The notes under the pieces: model-generated | What the model was told of the DNA's origin: nothing | Database searches by the model: none | Seen by the model: only the letters and a program-made list of their open reading frames with translations | Position numbers and translations under genes: made by a program | In this document: in pieces, positions 33,910 through 41,893 of the stretch | Layout of the letters: each line of letters opens with the position of its first letter | Numbering within the stretch: position 1 is the stretch's first letter | NCBI GenBank assembly: GCA_023426005.1 | Contig: JAFABO010000199.1 | Coordinates: 1 to 42,215, forward strand | Length of the DNA stretch: 42,215 nucleotides | DNA from: Bacillota bacterium | GTDB taxonomy: Bacteria > Bacillota > Clostridia > Acetivibrionales > DSM-1351 | Direction: 5' to 3'

Positions 33910-35097
33910 ATGGCTAAAAATGTAAGAATACACTTGTTATACACCGTTACTGCACTTTTTTGGTTTTCTACGTACATATATTCACCGGTATTGCCGACTT
34001 ATATAAAATCCCTGGGGGCGTCATACCTGATGGTGGGGCTTATATTGGGCTGTTACGGAGTGGGGCAGCTGGTGTTCAGAGTGCCCATCGGCATTATTTC
34101 CGACAGGCTGGGGAAAAGAAAAATATTTGTGAGCCTTGGGCTTTTATCACTGGTAATATCTTCGGCAGGCTTGTATTTATTTGATCAGCCCATGCTTATT
34201 CTGGTTTTCAGAAGCTTTTCAGGAGTTGCTTCTGCGTTCTGGGTCATATTTACCGTACTTTATTCCAGCTATTTTAATGAAGGCGAAGCAACCAAAGCAG
34301 TGGGGATTTTAAATGCTTTCTGCAACGGGGGGATATTGCTGGGCCTTATCACAGGGGGTTTCATCGTTGATGGTTTCGGTGTCAGGGCTACATTCTTTGT
34401 ATCCCTGGCAATTGCTGCTATAGGTCTTCTTTTGAGCTTCGGTGTTTCGGAAAAAAAGCCGGAACGGAAACCGGCCGAGATCAAAGAACTGCTAATGGTG
34501 GTCCGTGACGGCAACTTCCAAACGGTTGCGGCAATCGGTGTAATCTGCCAGTTTGTATCCTTTGCAACAATTTATGGGTTTACTCCTGTTGTGGCAAAAA
34601 ATCTGGGTGCTTCGGAATTTCAGATTGCCATGCTTACAGCTCTGTCAGCAGTTCCGGCGGTTGTAGGCTCCGCACTCAGCGGTTCCTTCTTTGCCGGAAA
34701 GCTTGGGGAACGCAGGACAATAATATTTGGTCTCATAATTTCAGCGGTTTCCTGCTGCATAATACCTTATTCACATAATCTGGCTGTGCTCTCTGTTTCA
34801 CAGCTTTTAGGAGGCTTTGGCACGGGGACGGTTTTCCCGCTGCTAATGGGACTCAGCATACAGAATGTACCCGGCGACAAGCGGGCAACTGCTATGGGTA
34901 TTTTCCAGGCAATATACGGTCTGGGTATGTTTATGGGTCCCACCGTAGTGGGAGCGCTGACAGATGGAATCGGTATAAAGTGGGGATTCATTACCATAGG
35001 CGCAGTGGCGCTGGCAGGAATTTTTGTGGCAATGAACTATAGGCAGGAGAGAGTCAATTCCGTGAAGAAAGCCGGCACCGGACTGAACCTCAAATAA
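33910..35097 (+). CDS. MFS transporter, first of a pair
   Basis: A 395-residue major facilitator protein with twelve predicted helices. The loop 2-3 signature is GIISDRLGKRK, and the matching second-half loop is AGKLGERRT. The ATG at 33910 starts MAKNVRIHLLYTVTALFW; the upstream open frame overlaps the cyclase gene in another frame and is not supported. The ribosome site is weak (GGAATGAG). It resembles drug- or metabolite-efflux members of the superfamily, but the substrate is unknown. The second MFS gene follows after 30 bases. Confidence 0.88.
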   Translation: MAKNVRIHLLYTVTALFWFSTYIYSPVLPTYIKSLGASYLMVGLILGCYGVGQLVFRVPIGIISDRLGKRKIFVSLGLLSLVISSAGLYLFDQPMLILVFRSFSGVASAFWVIFTVLYSSYFNEGEATKAVGILNAFCNGGILLGLITGGFIVDGFGVRATFFVSLAIAAIGLLLSFGVSEKKPERKPAEIKELLMVVRDGNFQTVAAIGVICQFVSFATIYGFTPVVAKNLGASEFQIAMLTALSAVPAVVGSALSGSFFAGKLGERRTIIFGLIISAVSCCIIPYSHNLAVLSVSQLLGGFGTGTVFPLLMGLSIQNVPGDKRATAMGIFQAIYGLGMFMGPTVVGALTDGIGIKWGFITIGAVALAGIFVAMNYRQERVNSVKKAGTGLNLK

Positions 35098-35127
35098 TAT
35101 ATATTCGCAGCATATAAGGAGATATGT

Positions 35128-36285
35128 ATGAAGCAGAAGAAAAAAGCGGGCATGGCCCTGCTGTGCAACCAAATGATTTTAATGGCAATGATATTGTCCT
35201 CTACAGGGCTTGCCCTGCCAAGGCTGAAAGAGGAAATCGGTCTGACGCCGGTACAGCAGGGAAGCCTGGTAAGTATCCAGTATTTCGGCTTTACAGTAGC
35301 CGTACTCCTGGGCGGAACTCTGTTGGACAAATTCGGAAAGATTAAAATTTTGAGCCTGTCTTTCGGAATACTGGGTTTTGCTTCATTTTTATTCGGAGCA
35401 GCTTCACAATACTGGATGACTGTCCTTGGTGTCCTGCTGATAGGAGGTTTTGGCAGCATCACCCAAAACGCCCTTATATCTCTGGCCACAGGTTATGATA
35501 AAAATAACGCTGAAAAAAATAATGCATTTATAAGTATGTTTTTTACGGTGGGAGCTGTATTGACTCCTCTGCTGCTGTTGATTCTCATGCTTTTGTTCAA
35601 TAAGTGGAGATATGCATATTACCTGGTGGGAGGCCTGTGCCTGATGGCGGCAGTGATAACTTCCGGCTACAGGGATGAGAAGACCGGCAGCGGGATATCT
35701 TTTAGGGAGACTTTCTCAATATATGTTAAAGCCCTGAAAACACCTACATATCTGATTGCACCGTCGGCACTGTTTCTGTATGTGGGAGCGGAGATAGGTA
35801 TTTGGGGCTTTGCACCGGTATTTTTTGAAAGCCAGGGCTACGGGAGGATTTCGGGTATATTGGCAAGCATCCTTATCTGGGTTTCAATGTTTGCGGGAAG
35901 ATCTCTTTCTGTGAGGCTGCTGAAGAGCTATAATATGTCCCGGATCCTTATAACACATGGGATCCTGGCTGTCGTAGCTTTGACCTTTGTCATTTTCTCG
36001 GGGCAGACAGCTTCAATTATCTGGATCGGGATTTCAGGTTTTGCATGTGCGCCTTTTTACCCGCTGCTGGTGACCTGGATGACACGGATTACAGGCGAAA
36101 AAAGCAGCAGCGCCCTGGCCCTGGCAATGGCTTTCGGATCAATGGGTGCAGTGCTTGTGGGATGGCTTTCGGGTATTGTGGTTGACATCTGGGGGGCCAG
36201 GTATATCACAGCAGTACCGGCACTTTCACTGGTGGCGGCAGTTGTATTGCTGGCAGTATTCAGAAACAATAGGGCCGCGGAGTAA
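35128..36285 (+). CDS. MFS transporter, second of a pair
   Basis: A 385-residue major facilitator protein with twelve predicted helices, different from the one upstream. The loop 2-3 signature is GGTLLDKFGKIK. The helix 1 region (NQMILMAMILSSTGLALPRLKEEIGL) and overall layout are like the fucose-permease/TsgA branch. The ATG follows AAGGAGATAT. Two MFS genes in one transcript could form separate transporters or a two-component exporter; nothing in the sequence decides this. A long hairpin follows at 36298. Confidence 0.87.
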   Translation: MKQKKKAGMALLCNQMILMAMILSSTGLALPRLKEEIGLTPVQQGSLVSIQYFGFTVAVLLGGTLLDKFGKIKILSLSFGILGFASFLFGAASQYWMTVLGVLLIGGFGSITQNALISLATGYDKNNAEKNNAFISMFFTVGAVLTPLLLLILMLLFNKWRYAYYLVGGLCLMAAVITSGYRDEKTGSGISFRETFSIYVKALKTPTYLIAPSALFLYVGAEIGIWGFAPVFFESQGYGRISGILASILIWVSMFAGRSLSVRLLKSYNMSRILITHGILAVVALTFVIFSGQTASIIWIGISGFACAPFYPLLVTWMTRITGEKSSSALALAMAFGSMGAVLVGWLSGIVVDIWGARYITAVPALSLVAAVVLLAVFRNNRAAE

Positions 36286-36297
36286 AGGGATTTTTAC

Positions 36298-36389
36298 AAA
36301 AGGGCAATTGCAATGCATGGTTTACTATTTACCGTATTAGTGCGGAGCACTATTAAATAGTATTCATATGTATTTCAATTGTCCTTTTT
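36298..36389 (+). terminator. 92-base imperfect hairpin ending the MFS operon
   Basis: The whole segment folds on itself around a GGA loop. TAGTGC/GCACTA (36338-36352) is the tip, TACTATTTA/TAAATAGTA (36323-36362) the middle, and AAAAGGGCAATTG/CAATTGTCCTTTTT (36298-36389) the base, which ends in a T run. It is far longer than a normal terminator and resembles a folded miniature repeat element. Confidence 0.7.
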
Positions 36390-36417
36390 AATGTCAATAA
36401 ATAAATCAAAAAATATA

Positions 36418-36454
36418 TTGACTTAATTGATAAACAAAGGTATAGTATTATCAA
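36418..36454 (+). promoter_or_regulatory. metY promoter with overlapping inverted repeat
   Basis: TTGACT (36418-36423) and TATAGT (36441-36446) are 17 bases apart. TTGATAA (36427-36433) and TTATCAA (36448-36454) flank the -10 box as an inverted repeat, a plausible repressor site. The short leader of about 50 bases has no room for a T-box or SAM riboswitch. Confidence 0.65.
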
Positions 36455-36504
36455 TATATATTAAACTTATCGTAATACTAGGAATTAAAATAGGAGGTGG
36501 CCAT

Positions 36505-37785
36505 ATGAGCCGAAAATTAAGTTTTGATACTTTACAGGTACACGCAGGGCAGGAAGTGGATCCAACAACCAGATCCAGGGCTGTTCCCATTTACCAGACT
36601 ACATCGTATGTATTCGAGGATGCCGGCAACGCAGCTGATTTATTTGGTTTGAGAGCATCCGGAAATATCTATACAAGAATAATGAATCCAACCAATGATG
36701 TTTTTGAAAAGAGGATAGCGGCATTGGAAGGCGGTACTGCTGCGCTGGCTGTGGCATCAGGTTCTGCGGCTATTACCTATTCAATTTTGAATATTGCAGC
36801 CGCAGGAGATAACATAGTTTCGGCAAACACCTTATATGGAGGCACTTATAACCTTTTTGCCGTAACGCTTCCAAAATACGGTGTAACTACAACCTTTGTA
36901 AATCCCGATGATCCGGAGAATTTTGAAAAGGCGGTAAATGAGAAGACAAAGGCCATATTTATCGAATCTATCGGAAATCCCAACGCAAACATAATAGATA
37001 TAGAGGCGGTGGCCGGCATCGCGCATAAAAACGGGATCCCTCTTATAATTGATAACACTTTCGGTACGCCGTATCTGGTCAAGCCTATAGAATATGGTGC
37101 GGATGTGGTTGTACATTCGGCAACAAAATTTATTGGAGGGCACGGGACTTCAATCGGAGGAGTCATAGTTGACGGAGGTAAATTTGATTATGCCGCCAGC
37201 GGTAAATTCCCGGGTTTTACCCAGCCTGATGAAAGCTATCACGGGGTAGTGTATTCGCAGCTGGGCGAAGTGGCTTTTGTAACAAAAACAAGGGTACAGC
37301 TTTTGAGAGACACGGGTGCGGCAATCAGCCCCTTCAATTCCTTCCTTTTCATTCAAGGGCTTGAAACCCTGTCCCTGAGGGTTGAAAAGCATGTCAGCAA
37401 TACAAAGAAAATCGCAGAGCATCTGGAAGGCCATCCTCTTGTGGAGTGGGTGAACTACCCCAGCCTAAAGAGCAACAAGTACTATGAGCTAGCGCAGAAA
37501 TATGTTCCAAAGGGAGCGGGCTCAATATTCACCTTCGGAATAGAGGGAGGTTTAGATGAGGCCAAGAAATTCATAGACAGCCTTGAAATATTCTCACTGC
37601 TTGCAAATGTTGCAGATGCAAAATCCCTGGTCATACATCCCGCCACGACCACTCATTCACAGCTGTCTGAGAAGGACCTTGCGGAGTCGGGCGTCACACC
37701 CAACACAATCCGCCTGTCGGTGGGGATAGAGGATGCCGGCGATCTCATATATGACCTTGACCAGGCTCTGGAAAAAATAAAATAA
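36505..37785 (+). CDS. metY: O-acetylhomoserine sulfhydrylase MetY
   Basis: A 426-residue PLP enzyme of the Cys/Met metabolism family. It makes homocysteine from O-acetylhomoserine and sulfide in the cytoplasm. The PLP lysine is K208 in VVHSATKFIGGHG. Other landmarks are PIYQTTSYVFED, YTRIMNPTNDVFEKRIAALEGG, VDNTFGTPY-like IIDNTFGTPYLVKP, and SLVIHPATTTHSQL near the C-terminus. The length and the absence of cystathionine-synthase features favour MetY. AGGAGGTGG precedes the ATG; the open frame from 36427 is an untranslated leader. The next plus-strand gene, metA, makes its substrate, which supports the call. Confidence 0.95.
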   Translation: MSRKLSFDTLQVHAGQEVDPTTRSRAVPIYQTTSYVFEDAGNAADLFGLRASGNIYTRIMNPTNDVFEKRIAALEGGTAALAVASGSAAITYSILNIAAAGDNIVSANTLYGGTYNLFAVTLPKYGVTTTFVNPDDPENFEKAVNEKTKAIFIESIGNPNANIIDIEAVAGIAHKNGIPLIIDNTFGTPYLVKPIEYGADVVVHSATKFIGGHGTSIGGVIVDGGKFDYAASGKFPGFTQPDESYHGVVYSQLGEVAFVTKTRVQLLRDTGAAISPFNSFLFIQGLETLSLRVEKHVSNTKKIAEHLEGHPLVEWVNYPSLKSNKYYELAQKYVPKGAGSIFTFGIEGGLDEAKKFIDSLEIFSLLANVADAKSLVIHPATTTHSQLSEKDLAESGVTPNTIRLSVGIEDAGDLIYDLDQALEKIK

Positions 37786-37817
37786 CACTGTTGTTCATAA
37801 TGGTTACCCACAGTAAG

Positions 37818-37949
37818 GCTGCTGCAAAACCAAAGCAAATAAAATACATATGAAAGATATTATAACCACGCTTTTGCTGTATTGAAGCGTACCTGAATGA
37901 TAATATCAATAATGTATTGCTTTTGCCTTGTTTTGCGGCAGCTTTTTTT
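37818..37949 (+). terminator. Long hairpin and T run ending metY
   Basis: GCTGCTGC (37818-37825) pairs with GCGGCAGC (37935-37942), followed by seven Ts. The arms continue imperfectly inward through CAAAAC, AAGCAA and ATACAT segments to a tip near CGCTTTTGC...GAAGCG, so about 125 bases can fold as one hairpin. This is unusually large for a terminator. Confidence 0.75.
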
Positions 37950-38006
37950 GTTATTTAAGGAAATGGCTTGCGGAAAAGTTTTCATGAGATGTATTGTTCT
38001 TTGTGG

Positions 38007-38034
38007 TTGACATTTCATTTCATAAATATATAAT
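38007..38034 (+). promoter_or_regulatory. Strong sigma-A type promoter of metA
   Basis: TTGACA (38007-38012) and TATAAT (38029-38034) are both perfect, 16 bases apart. Transcription should start near 38041, about 195 bases before the metA ATG. Confidence 0.85.
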
Positions 38035-38053
38035 TTATATTACTACGTTCAGT

Positions 38054-38188
38054 GTGAAACCGGTGTTTAAATATTCTGCCGTATAGCGGACAAATACTTT
38101 GACAGCTTTGCCGCCAGCCGAAGCAGCGGGAGCTGTAAAAACCGGCAGCATATGCAAGTGACGCCTTACCCGGTTCACGGTAAGAGCG
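38054..38188 (+). promoter_or_regulatory. Structured metA leader, candidate riboswitch
   Basis: Four pairings are visible. CTGCCG (38076-38081) with CGGCAG (38143-38148) encloses a hairpin ACAGCT/AGCTGT (38102-38136) that has an inner CCGC/GCGG. A second hairpin (38162-38188) has a 9 bp stem with one bulged A. Its eight-base loop CGGTTCAC is fully complementary, with one bulge, to GTGAAACCG at 38054-38062, so it can form a pseudoknot or an alternative helix. GCCGTATA occurs twice (38078 and 38192). Next to the start, GCCGGAAAGGC can hide the Shine-Dalgarno. I see no SAM-I, T-box or cobalamin consensus. Confidence 0.5.
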
Positions 38189-38236
38189 GCGGCCGTATAA
38201 AAAAATTGTGAGCCGGAAAGGCCTGTGGGACTAAAT

Positions 38237-39157
38237 ATGCCAATTAGAATACCTGATAATCTACCAGCTGCAGAAATTTTAAACAAAGAAAATATATTTG
38301 TCATGTTTGAGGACCGGGCATACCATCAGGATATAAGGCCCCTTAAAATAGTCATATTAAACCTGATGCCTACAAAGATAACCACAGAAACACAGCTGCT
38401 GAGGCTTATAGGAAATACACCTATTCAGATAGAAACAGTTTTGCTGTACCCGGCATCGCATATACCGAAAAATACACCTGAGGCGCATCTTCTTGAGTTC
38501 TACAAAACCTTTGATGAAATCCGGAACGAGCATTTCGACGGATTGATAATAACCGGTGCTCCTGTGGAGCAAATACCCTTTGAACAGGTGAATTACTGGG
38601 AGGAGCTGACCCGCATCATGGAATGGAGCCTCACAAATGTCTACTCCACTCTTCATATATGCTGGGGTGCGCAGGCCGGCCTGTATTATCACTACGGCGT
38701 TCCCAAATATGATATTCCGAACAAAATGTTCGGTGTTTTTCCTCATACAAAGAGCAAAGAGCATGTCAAGCTGCTCAGGGGCTTTGACGACATATTCTAT
38801 GTACCTCACTCAAGGCACACCGAAGTAAGAGAGGAAGATATCTCCAGGGTGGACGGGCTGGAAATCCTGTCGAAATCTGAAGAGGCCGGGGTATATCTCG
38901 TAGCCTCAAAGGACGGAAGGCATATATTTGCAACAGGACACAGTGAATACGATCCGCTTACGCTTAAGGCCGAATATGTCAGGGATGTGGAAAAGGGGTT
39001 GGATATAGTGGTGCCCAAAAACTATTTTCCCGGCGACGATCCGGACAAACAGCCAATAGTAAGATGGAGAGGACATGCAAATCTCCTGTTCCTGAACTGG
39101 CTGAACTATTATGTGTACCAGGAAACTCCGTACGACCTGACAAAGATAGGCAAGTGA
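38237..39157 (+). CDS. metA: Homoserine O-acetyltransferase (MetA family)
   Basis: A 306-residue MetA-type acyltransferase, activating homoserine for methionine synthesis. Starting at MPIRIPDNLPA, family numbering fits exactly: acyl-accepting C142 (HICWGAQ), H235 and E237 (ATGHSEYD). Residue 111 is Glu (TGAPVEQ), which in characterised members goes with acetyl-CoA, whereas Escherichia coli has Gly111 and uses succinyl-CoA. Acetyl transfer fits the adjacent metY. A GTG at 38225 is in frame and lies nearer to GGAAAGG, so a four-residue longer form is possible. The C-terminus (NWLNYYVYQETPYDL) is complete. Its own promoter and a structured leader lie upstream. Confidence 0.95.
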   Translation: MPIRIPDNLPAAEILNKENIFVMFEDRAYHQDIRPLKIVILNLMPTKITTETQLLRLIGNTPIQIETVLLYPASHIPKNTPEAHLLEFYKTFDEIRNEHFDGLIITGAPVEQIPFEQVNYWEELTRIMEWSLTNVYSTLHICWGAQAGLYYHYGVPKYDIPNKMFGVFPHTKSKEHVKLLRGFDDIFYVPHSRHTEVREEDISRVDGLEILSKSEEAGVYLVASKDGRHIFATGHSEYDPLTLKAEYVRDVEKGLDIVVPKNYFPGDDPDKQPIVRWRGHANLLFLNWLNYYVYQETPYDLTKIGK

Positions 39158-39176
39158 GCCGGAAGAATATTGTTAC

Positions 39177-39352
39177 CTATGAGCACCTAAAAGTTTTTTA
39201 ACAATCCATATCTTTTTCATCTGGTGTCCGCCGATTCACTTTGAAGATTTCGGACACCCTGGTAGTGTAGTTATTACGACATTGATTGCTGTGCCAGGGG
39301 GAGGACCGGTACAGGATGGGGATGGGGTAGCATTCTTTTTGGGTGCTCATAG
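39177..39352. repeat. Nested inverted repeat between convergent genes
   Basis: CTATGAGCACC (39177-39187) and GGTGCTCATAG (39342-39352) are perfect outer arms, and imperfect pairing extends inward to CTAAAAG/CTTTTTG. Inside, GGTGTCCG (39223-39230) and CGGACACC (39251-39258) form a second perfect hairpin. The remaining inner bases (39260-39334) show no coding frame. It may be a two-way terminator or a small repeat element. Confidence 0.6.
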
Positions 39353-39353
39353 G

Positions 39354-39376
39354 GTAGATAGAAATACTCTATCTAC
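39354..39376. terminator. Perfect 8 bp hairpin downstream of the DUF6062-like gene
   Basis: GTAGATAG (39354-39361) and CTATCTAC (39369-39376) enclose a seven-base loop. It lies 34 bases past the stop of the minus-strand gene. No T run follows on either strand, so efficiency is uncertain. Confidence 0.45.
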
Positions 39377-39410
39377 TTTACATAATATTTCCGGGCATAA
39401 TAAAATGTTA

Positions 39411-40187
39411 CTATTTTAAATCACTATTTCCTCTTATTTTTTGAATACTTCTGATTACTGCATCCTTTGAATTCCCCCAGGGGGCATCATTGTACCTGTA
39501 GTCGAATTTTTTGGTAAACCAGTCAACTTCCTTCTCGACCCGTTCCATATTGGCAAGCTGCAGTTCCATTAAATTTTTAGTAAAGATTGCCGTCTCATTG
39601 GCATTAAGGTATTTTTTTGTTGAGGACAGCAGCTGTTTCAAGTGTTTTAAACAGAATCCCTTTTTTGAATGGAACTTCTCCCTGAACTCAGGTTCCTTGA
39701 AGTACAGGTGAAAAACCACATCGATGTACCTGTCCATGGTATGTTCAAGCTTACTGCATATGGCACAGCTCTTTTCGATATTGTCCAGCTGCGCTACCAG
39801 CTCGGCCACCAGTTTTTCGGTCTCGGTCTGCTTTGAGGACAGCTTGTTGGACAGGTGCTTTACCAGGCCTGTGGAGGCGTCCTTTTTCAAGGCTTCGGCC
39901 TTGCTGTCATAAAGCTTTTTCATAGCTTTGTTTTTTTCCTGGAGGAAGGTATCAATCATCAGAGCCAGTCCAAGACGGTTGGACTGTTTGTTGTACATAG
40001 CCTCGAAATGCGTACGGCAAAACCCGAGTTCATTGGTTTCCTGGCGCTTGTCAGGCTCCATGAGAGCAGGTCCCAGCGCATATTCAACACTTTCCTCCTC
40101 CAGCTTTTTCTCCAGGACGCAGAGCGGGCATTCGCATTCTACTGCAAAAGCATCTGTAACAGGCAGGGTATAAATCTTTTCCTTCAT
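39411..40187 (-). CDS. DUF6062-like protein with duplicated CxxC and GFCxxH motifs
   Basis: A 258-residue soluble protein. The first half has C20-P-L-C23 (preceded by C18) and GFCRTH (C57, H60). The second half repeats the pattern with C141-A-I-C144 and GFCLKH (C179, H182). The spacing suggests two similar metal-binding units, with a lysine/glutamate-rich coiled-coil stretch (about 80-140) between them. It resembles a clostridial family annotated DUF6062; function is unknown. The start at 40187 follows AGGAGA; the TTG-started extension to 40220 lacks a ribosome site. It stands alone, convergent with metA. Confidence 0.8.
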   Translation of the reverse strand: MKEKIYTLPVTDAFAVECECPLCVLEKKLEEESVEYALGPALMEPDKRQETNELGFCRTHFEAMYNKQSNRLGLALMIDTFLQEKNKAMKKLYDSKAEALKKDASTGLVKHLSNKLSSKQTETEKLVAELVAQLDNIEKSCAICSKLEHTMDRYIDVVFHLYFKEPEFREKFHSKKGFCLKHLKQLLSSTKKYLNANETAIFTKNLMELQLANMERVEKEVDWFTKKFDYRYNDAPWGNSKDAVIRSIQKIRGNSDLK

Positions 40188-40440
40188 AGTATATGTTTCT
40201 CCTATAACTATATTAAACAATAATTAAACTATACTTCCGGCAGATATGTTATCATGAATCATATTTATACCGGGACAGTATTATTTGACATTTACTCGCT
40301 TCAACCTGTTGTATTACAATAATGAATTATACCACTTTATTGACTGTTCGGATACTGCAATCCATTAAGTGAAAAATCTGATTCAACAAAAAACATATGG
40401 GTAAAAAATAATTAGTAAAAGGGTTAAAAGGAGAACACCT

Positions 40441-41334
40441 ATGAATTATAAGGGTTATTTGCTTGAAGAAAAGGATAACTGCCTGAGGGTGGGGAATATA
40501 AGAGATTTTGATCTGGCGCATATTTTTGAGTGCGGACAATGCTTCAGGTGGGTCAAGCAGCAGGACGGAAGCTACAGGGGGATTGTCAACGGCAGAGCGG
40601 CCAGGGTGAGCTTTGACGGAGAGCTGCTGTATGTAGAAAACTCGGGGATTCAGGACTTTATAGATATTTGGTATGATTATTTTGACCTGGGGACCGATTA
40701 TTCTGAGATAAAGGCAGTCCTGGAGAGGGACGAAGTCATGCGGGAGGCCATAAAGACCGGTTACGGCATAAGGCTGCTGCGGCAGGACTTCTGGGAGATG
40801 CTCATTTCCTTTATCATTTCGGCCAACAATATGATTCCGAGAATAATGAAAACCGTGGATACACTTTCCATGCTTAAGGGCGATTGCATCGAGGCCGGCA
40901 GTTCCAGCTACAGCTTTCCCGGAATCCAGCAGCTGGCAGCCGCTTCGCTGGAGGAAATACAACAGTGCAGGGCCGGCTTCAGGTGCAAATATATTTATCA
41001 GACCGCCCAGTTGATGAAGGCCGGCAATATCACCAGGGACAGGCTTATGGAGATGGAGACCGGAGCAGCCAGGAAAGAGCTTATGACGCTCCCGGGTGTT
41101 GGCCCCAAGGTAGCCGACTGTATTCTGCTGTTCAGCGGTTTGAAATATGATGTTTTTCCCACCGATGTCTGGGTAAAAAGAGTCATGGAGGAGCTGTACC
41201 TGAAAAGGGAAGCCAGTCTTAAGGAAATACAGCAGTATGCCGGAGATAATTTTGGAGCTTTGACAGGGTACGCCCAGCAGTACCTGTTTTACCATGCAAG
41301 GCTGAACAGGATAGGGATGTCTCCGCGAAAATAA
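40441..41334 (+). CDS. ogg: 8-oxoguanine DNA glycosylase/AP lyase (OGG1 type)
   Basis: A 297-residue base-excision repair enzyme that removes 8-oxoguanine and nicks the abasic site. An OGG-type N-terminal domain (about residues 15-100; HIFECGQCFRW) precedes the HhH-GPD domain. The helix-hairpin-helix is LPGVGPKVADCI, with catalytic lysine K223 and catalytic aspartate D242 (FPTDVWVKR). The 19-residue spacing matches K249/D268 of human OGG1. The glycosylase helix motif QDFWEMLISFIISANN is clear. AAAGGAG precedes the ATG at good spacing. It is apparently a single-gene unit. Confidence 0.93.
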   Translation: MNYKGYLLEEKDNCLRVGNIRDFDLAHIFECGQCFRWVKQQDGSYRGIVNGRAARVSFDGELLYVENSGIQDFIDIWYDYFDLGTDYSEIKAVLERDEVMREAIKTGYGIRLLRQDFWEMLISFIISANNMIPRIMKTVDTLSMLKGDCIEAGSSSYSFPGIQQLAAASLEEIQQCRAGFRCKYIYQTAQLMKAGNITRDRLMEMETGAARKELMTLPGVGPKVADCILLFSGLKYDVFPTDVWVKRVMEELYLKREASLKEIQQYAGDNFGALTGYAQQYLFYHARLNRIGMSPRK

Positions 41335-41530
41335 TAATTATTCCGGCTGTGTCCACGTATTATAAAGCCTGTGCCGGCGGTCTGTAAATGTTTTGACTGT
41401 TACAGGCCACTGCCTGCTTCATACGGAACTTTTTATCCATCGCTTCTATATTATGTAGTATGACAGCAATAGTAGCTTCACAGCAAATAAGGCACATATA
41501 ATAATTTTTTATGCAGATGGAGTGGTTTTT

Positions 41531-41785
41531 ATGAAGTGCATAGCAATATTGGAAACGGGTAATTATGTATATAAGCTGGAATCTGCTCTTGAAAGGAAAG
41601 GTCTAAAATTCGATATAGTTTCGACTCCATGTAATGTGGCTAAAGGCGGCTGTGGTTTTTGCCTGAAATTTCCGGAAGAGTATCTCCCTGTTGTAAGGAA
41701 CGCGGCAGTGGAGTGCAATACGCCTGTAAAGGCTTTTTACAGGGTTGTACCGGGCTTTACAAAAAACAGATATCAGAGAATATAG
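41531..41785 (+). CDS. DUF3343 protein, putative Se/S carrier-like
   Basis: An 84-residue protein of the DUF3343 family, proposed in databases as a selenium or sulfur carrier. The conserved cysteines are C34 (STPCNV), C41 and C44 (GGCGFCLKF). The ATG at 41531 lies eight bases after GGAG; the GTG at 41522 is less likely. The 196-base gap upstream (41335-41530) holds no feature I can support. Family members often sit near selenium- or sulfur-transfer genes, but none is adjacent here apart from the structured RNA that follows. Confidence 0.82.
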   Translation: MKCIAILETGNYVYKLESALERKGLKFDIVSTPCNVAKGGCGFCLKFPEEYLPVVRNAAVECNTPVKAFYRVVPGFTKNRYQRI

Positions 41786-41858
41786 TAAAGAGATTCATTA
41801 TAAGAAAGATAACGGCAGATAGCAGGAGATAGATTACCCATACAATTTTTCAAAATAT

Positions 41859-41887
41859 TTTACAATGTATGTTGCAGGTGTTATAAT
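41859..41887 (+). promoter_or_regulatory. Strong promoter of a non-coding RNA
   Basis: TTTACA (41859-41864) and a perfect TATAAT (41882-41887) are 17 bases apart. No coding frame follows; the sequence downstream is rich in helices. Confidence 0.8.
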
Positions 41888-41893
41888 AGGGCT

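Noticed and set aside
36447..36504. SAM riboswitch or T-box ahead of metY
   Set aside because: The leader is only about 50 bases, and neither the SAM-I core nor a T-box sequence is present.
40327..41295. A 322-codon open frame on the minus strand
   Set aside because: It lies wholly opposite the OGG1-type glycosylase gene, whose catalytic motifs are intact. The antisense translation has no recognisable domain and no ribosome site; it is a codon-bias shadow.
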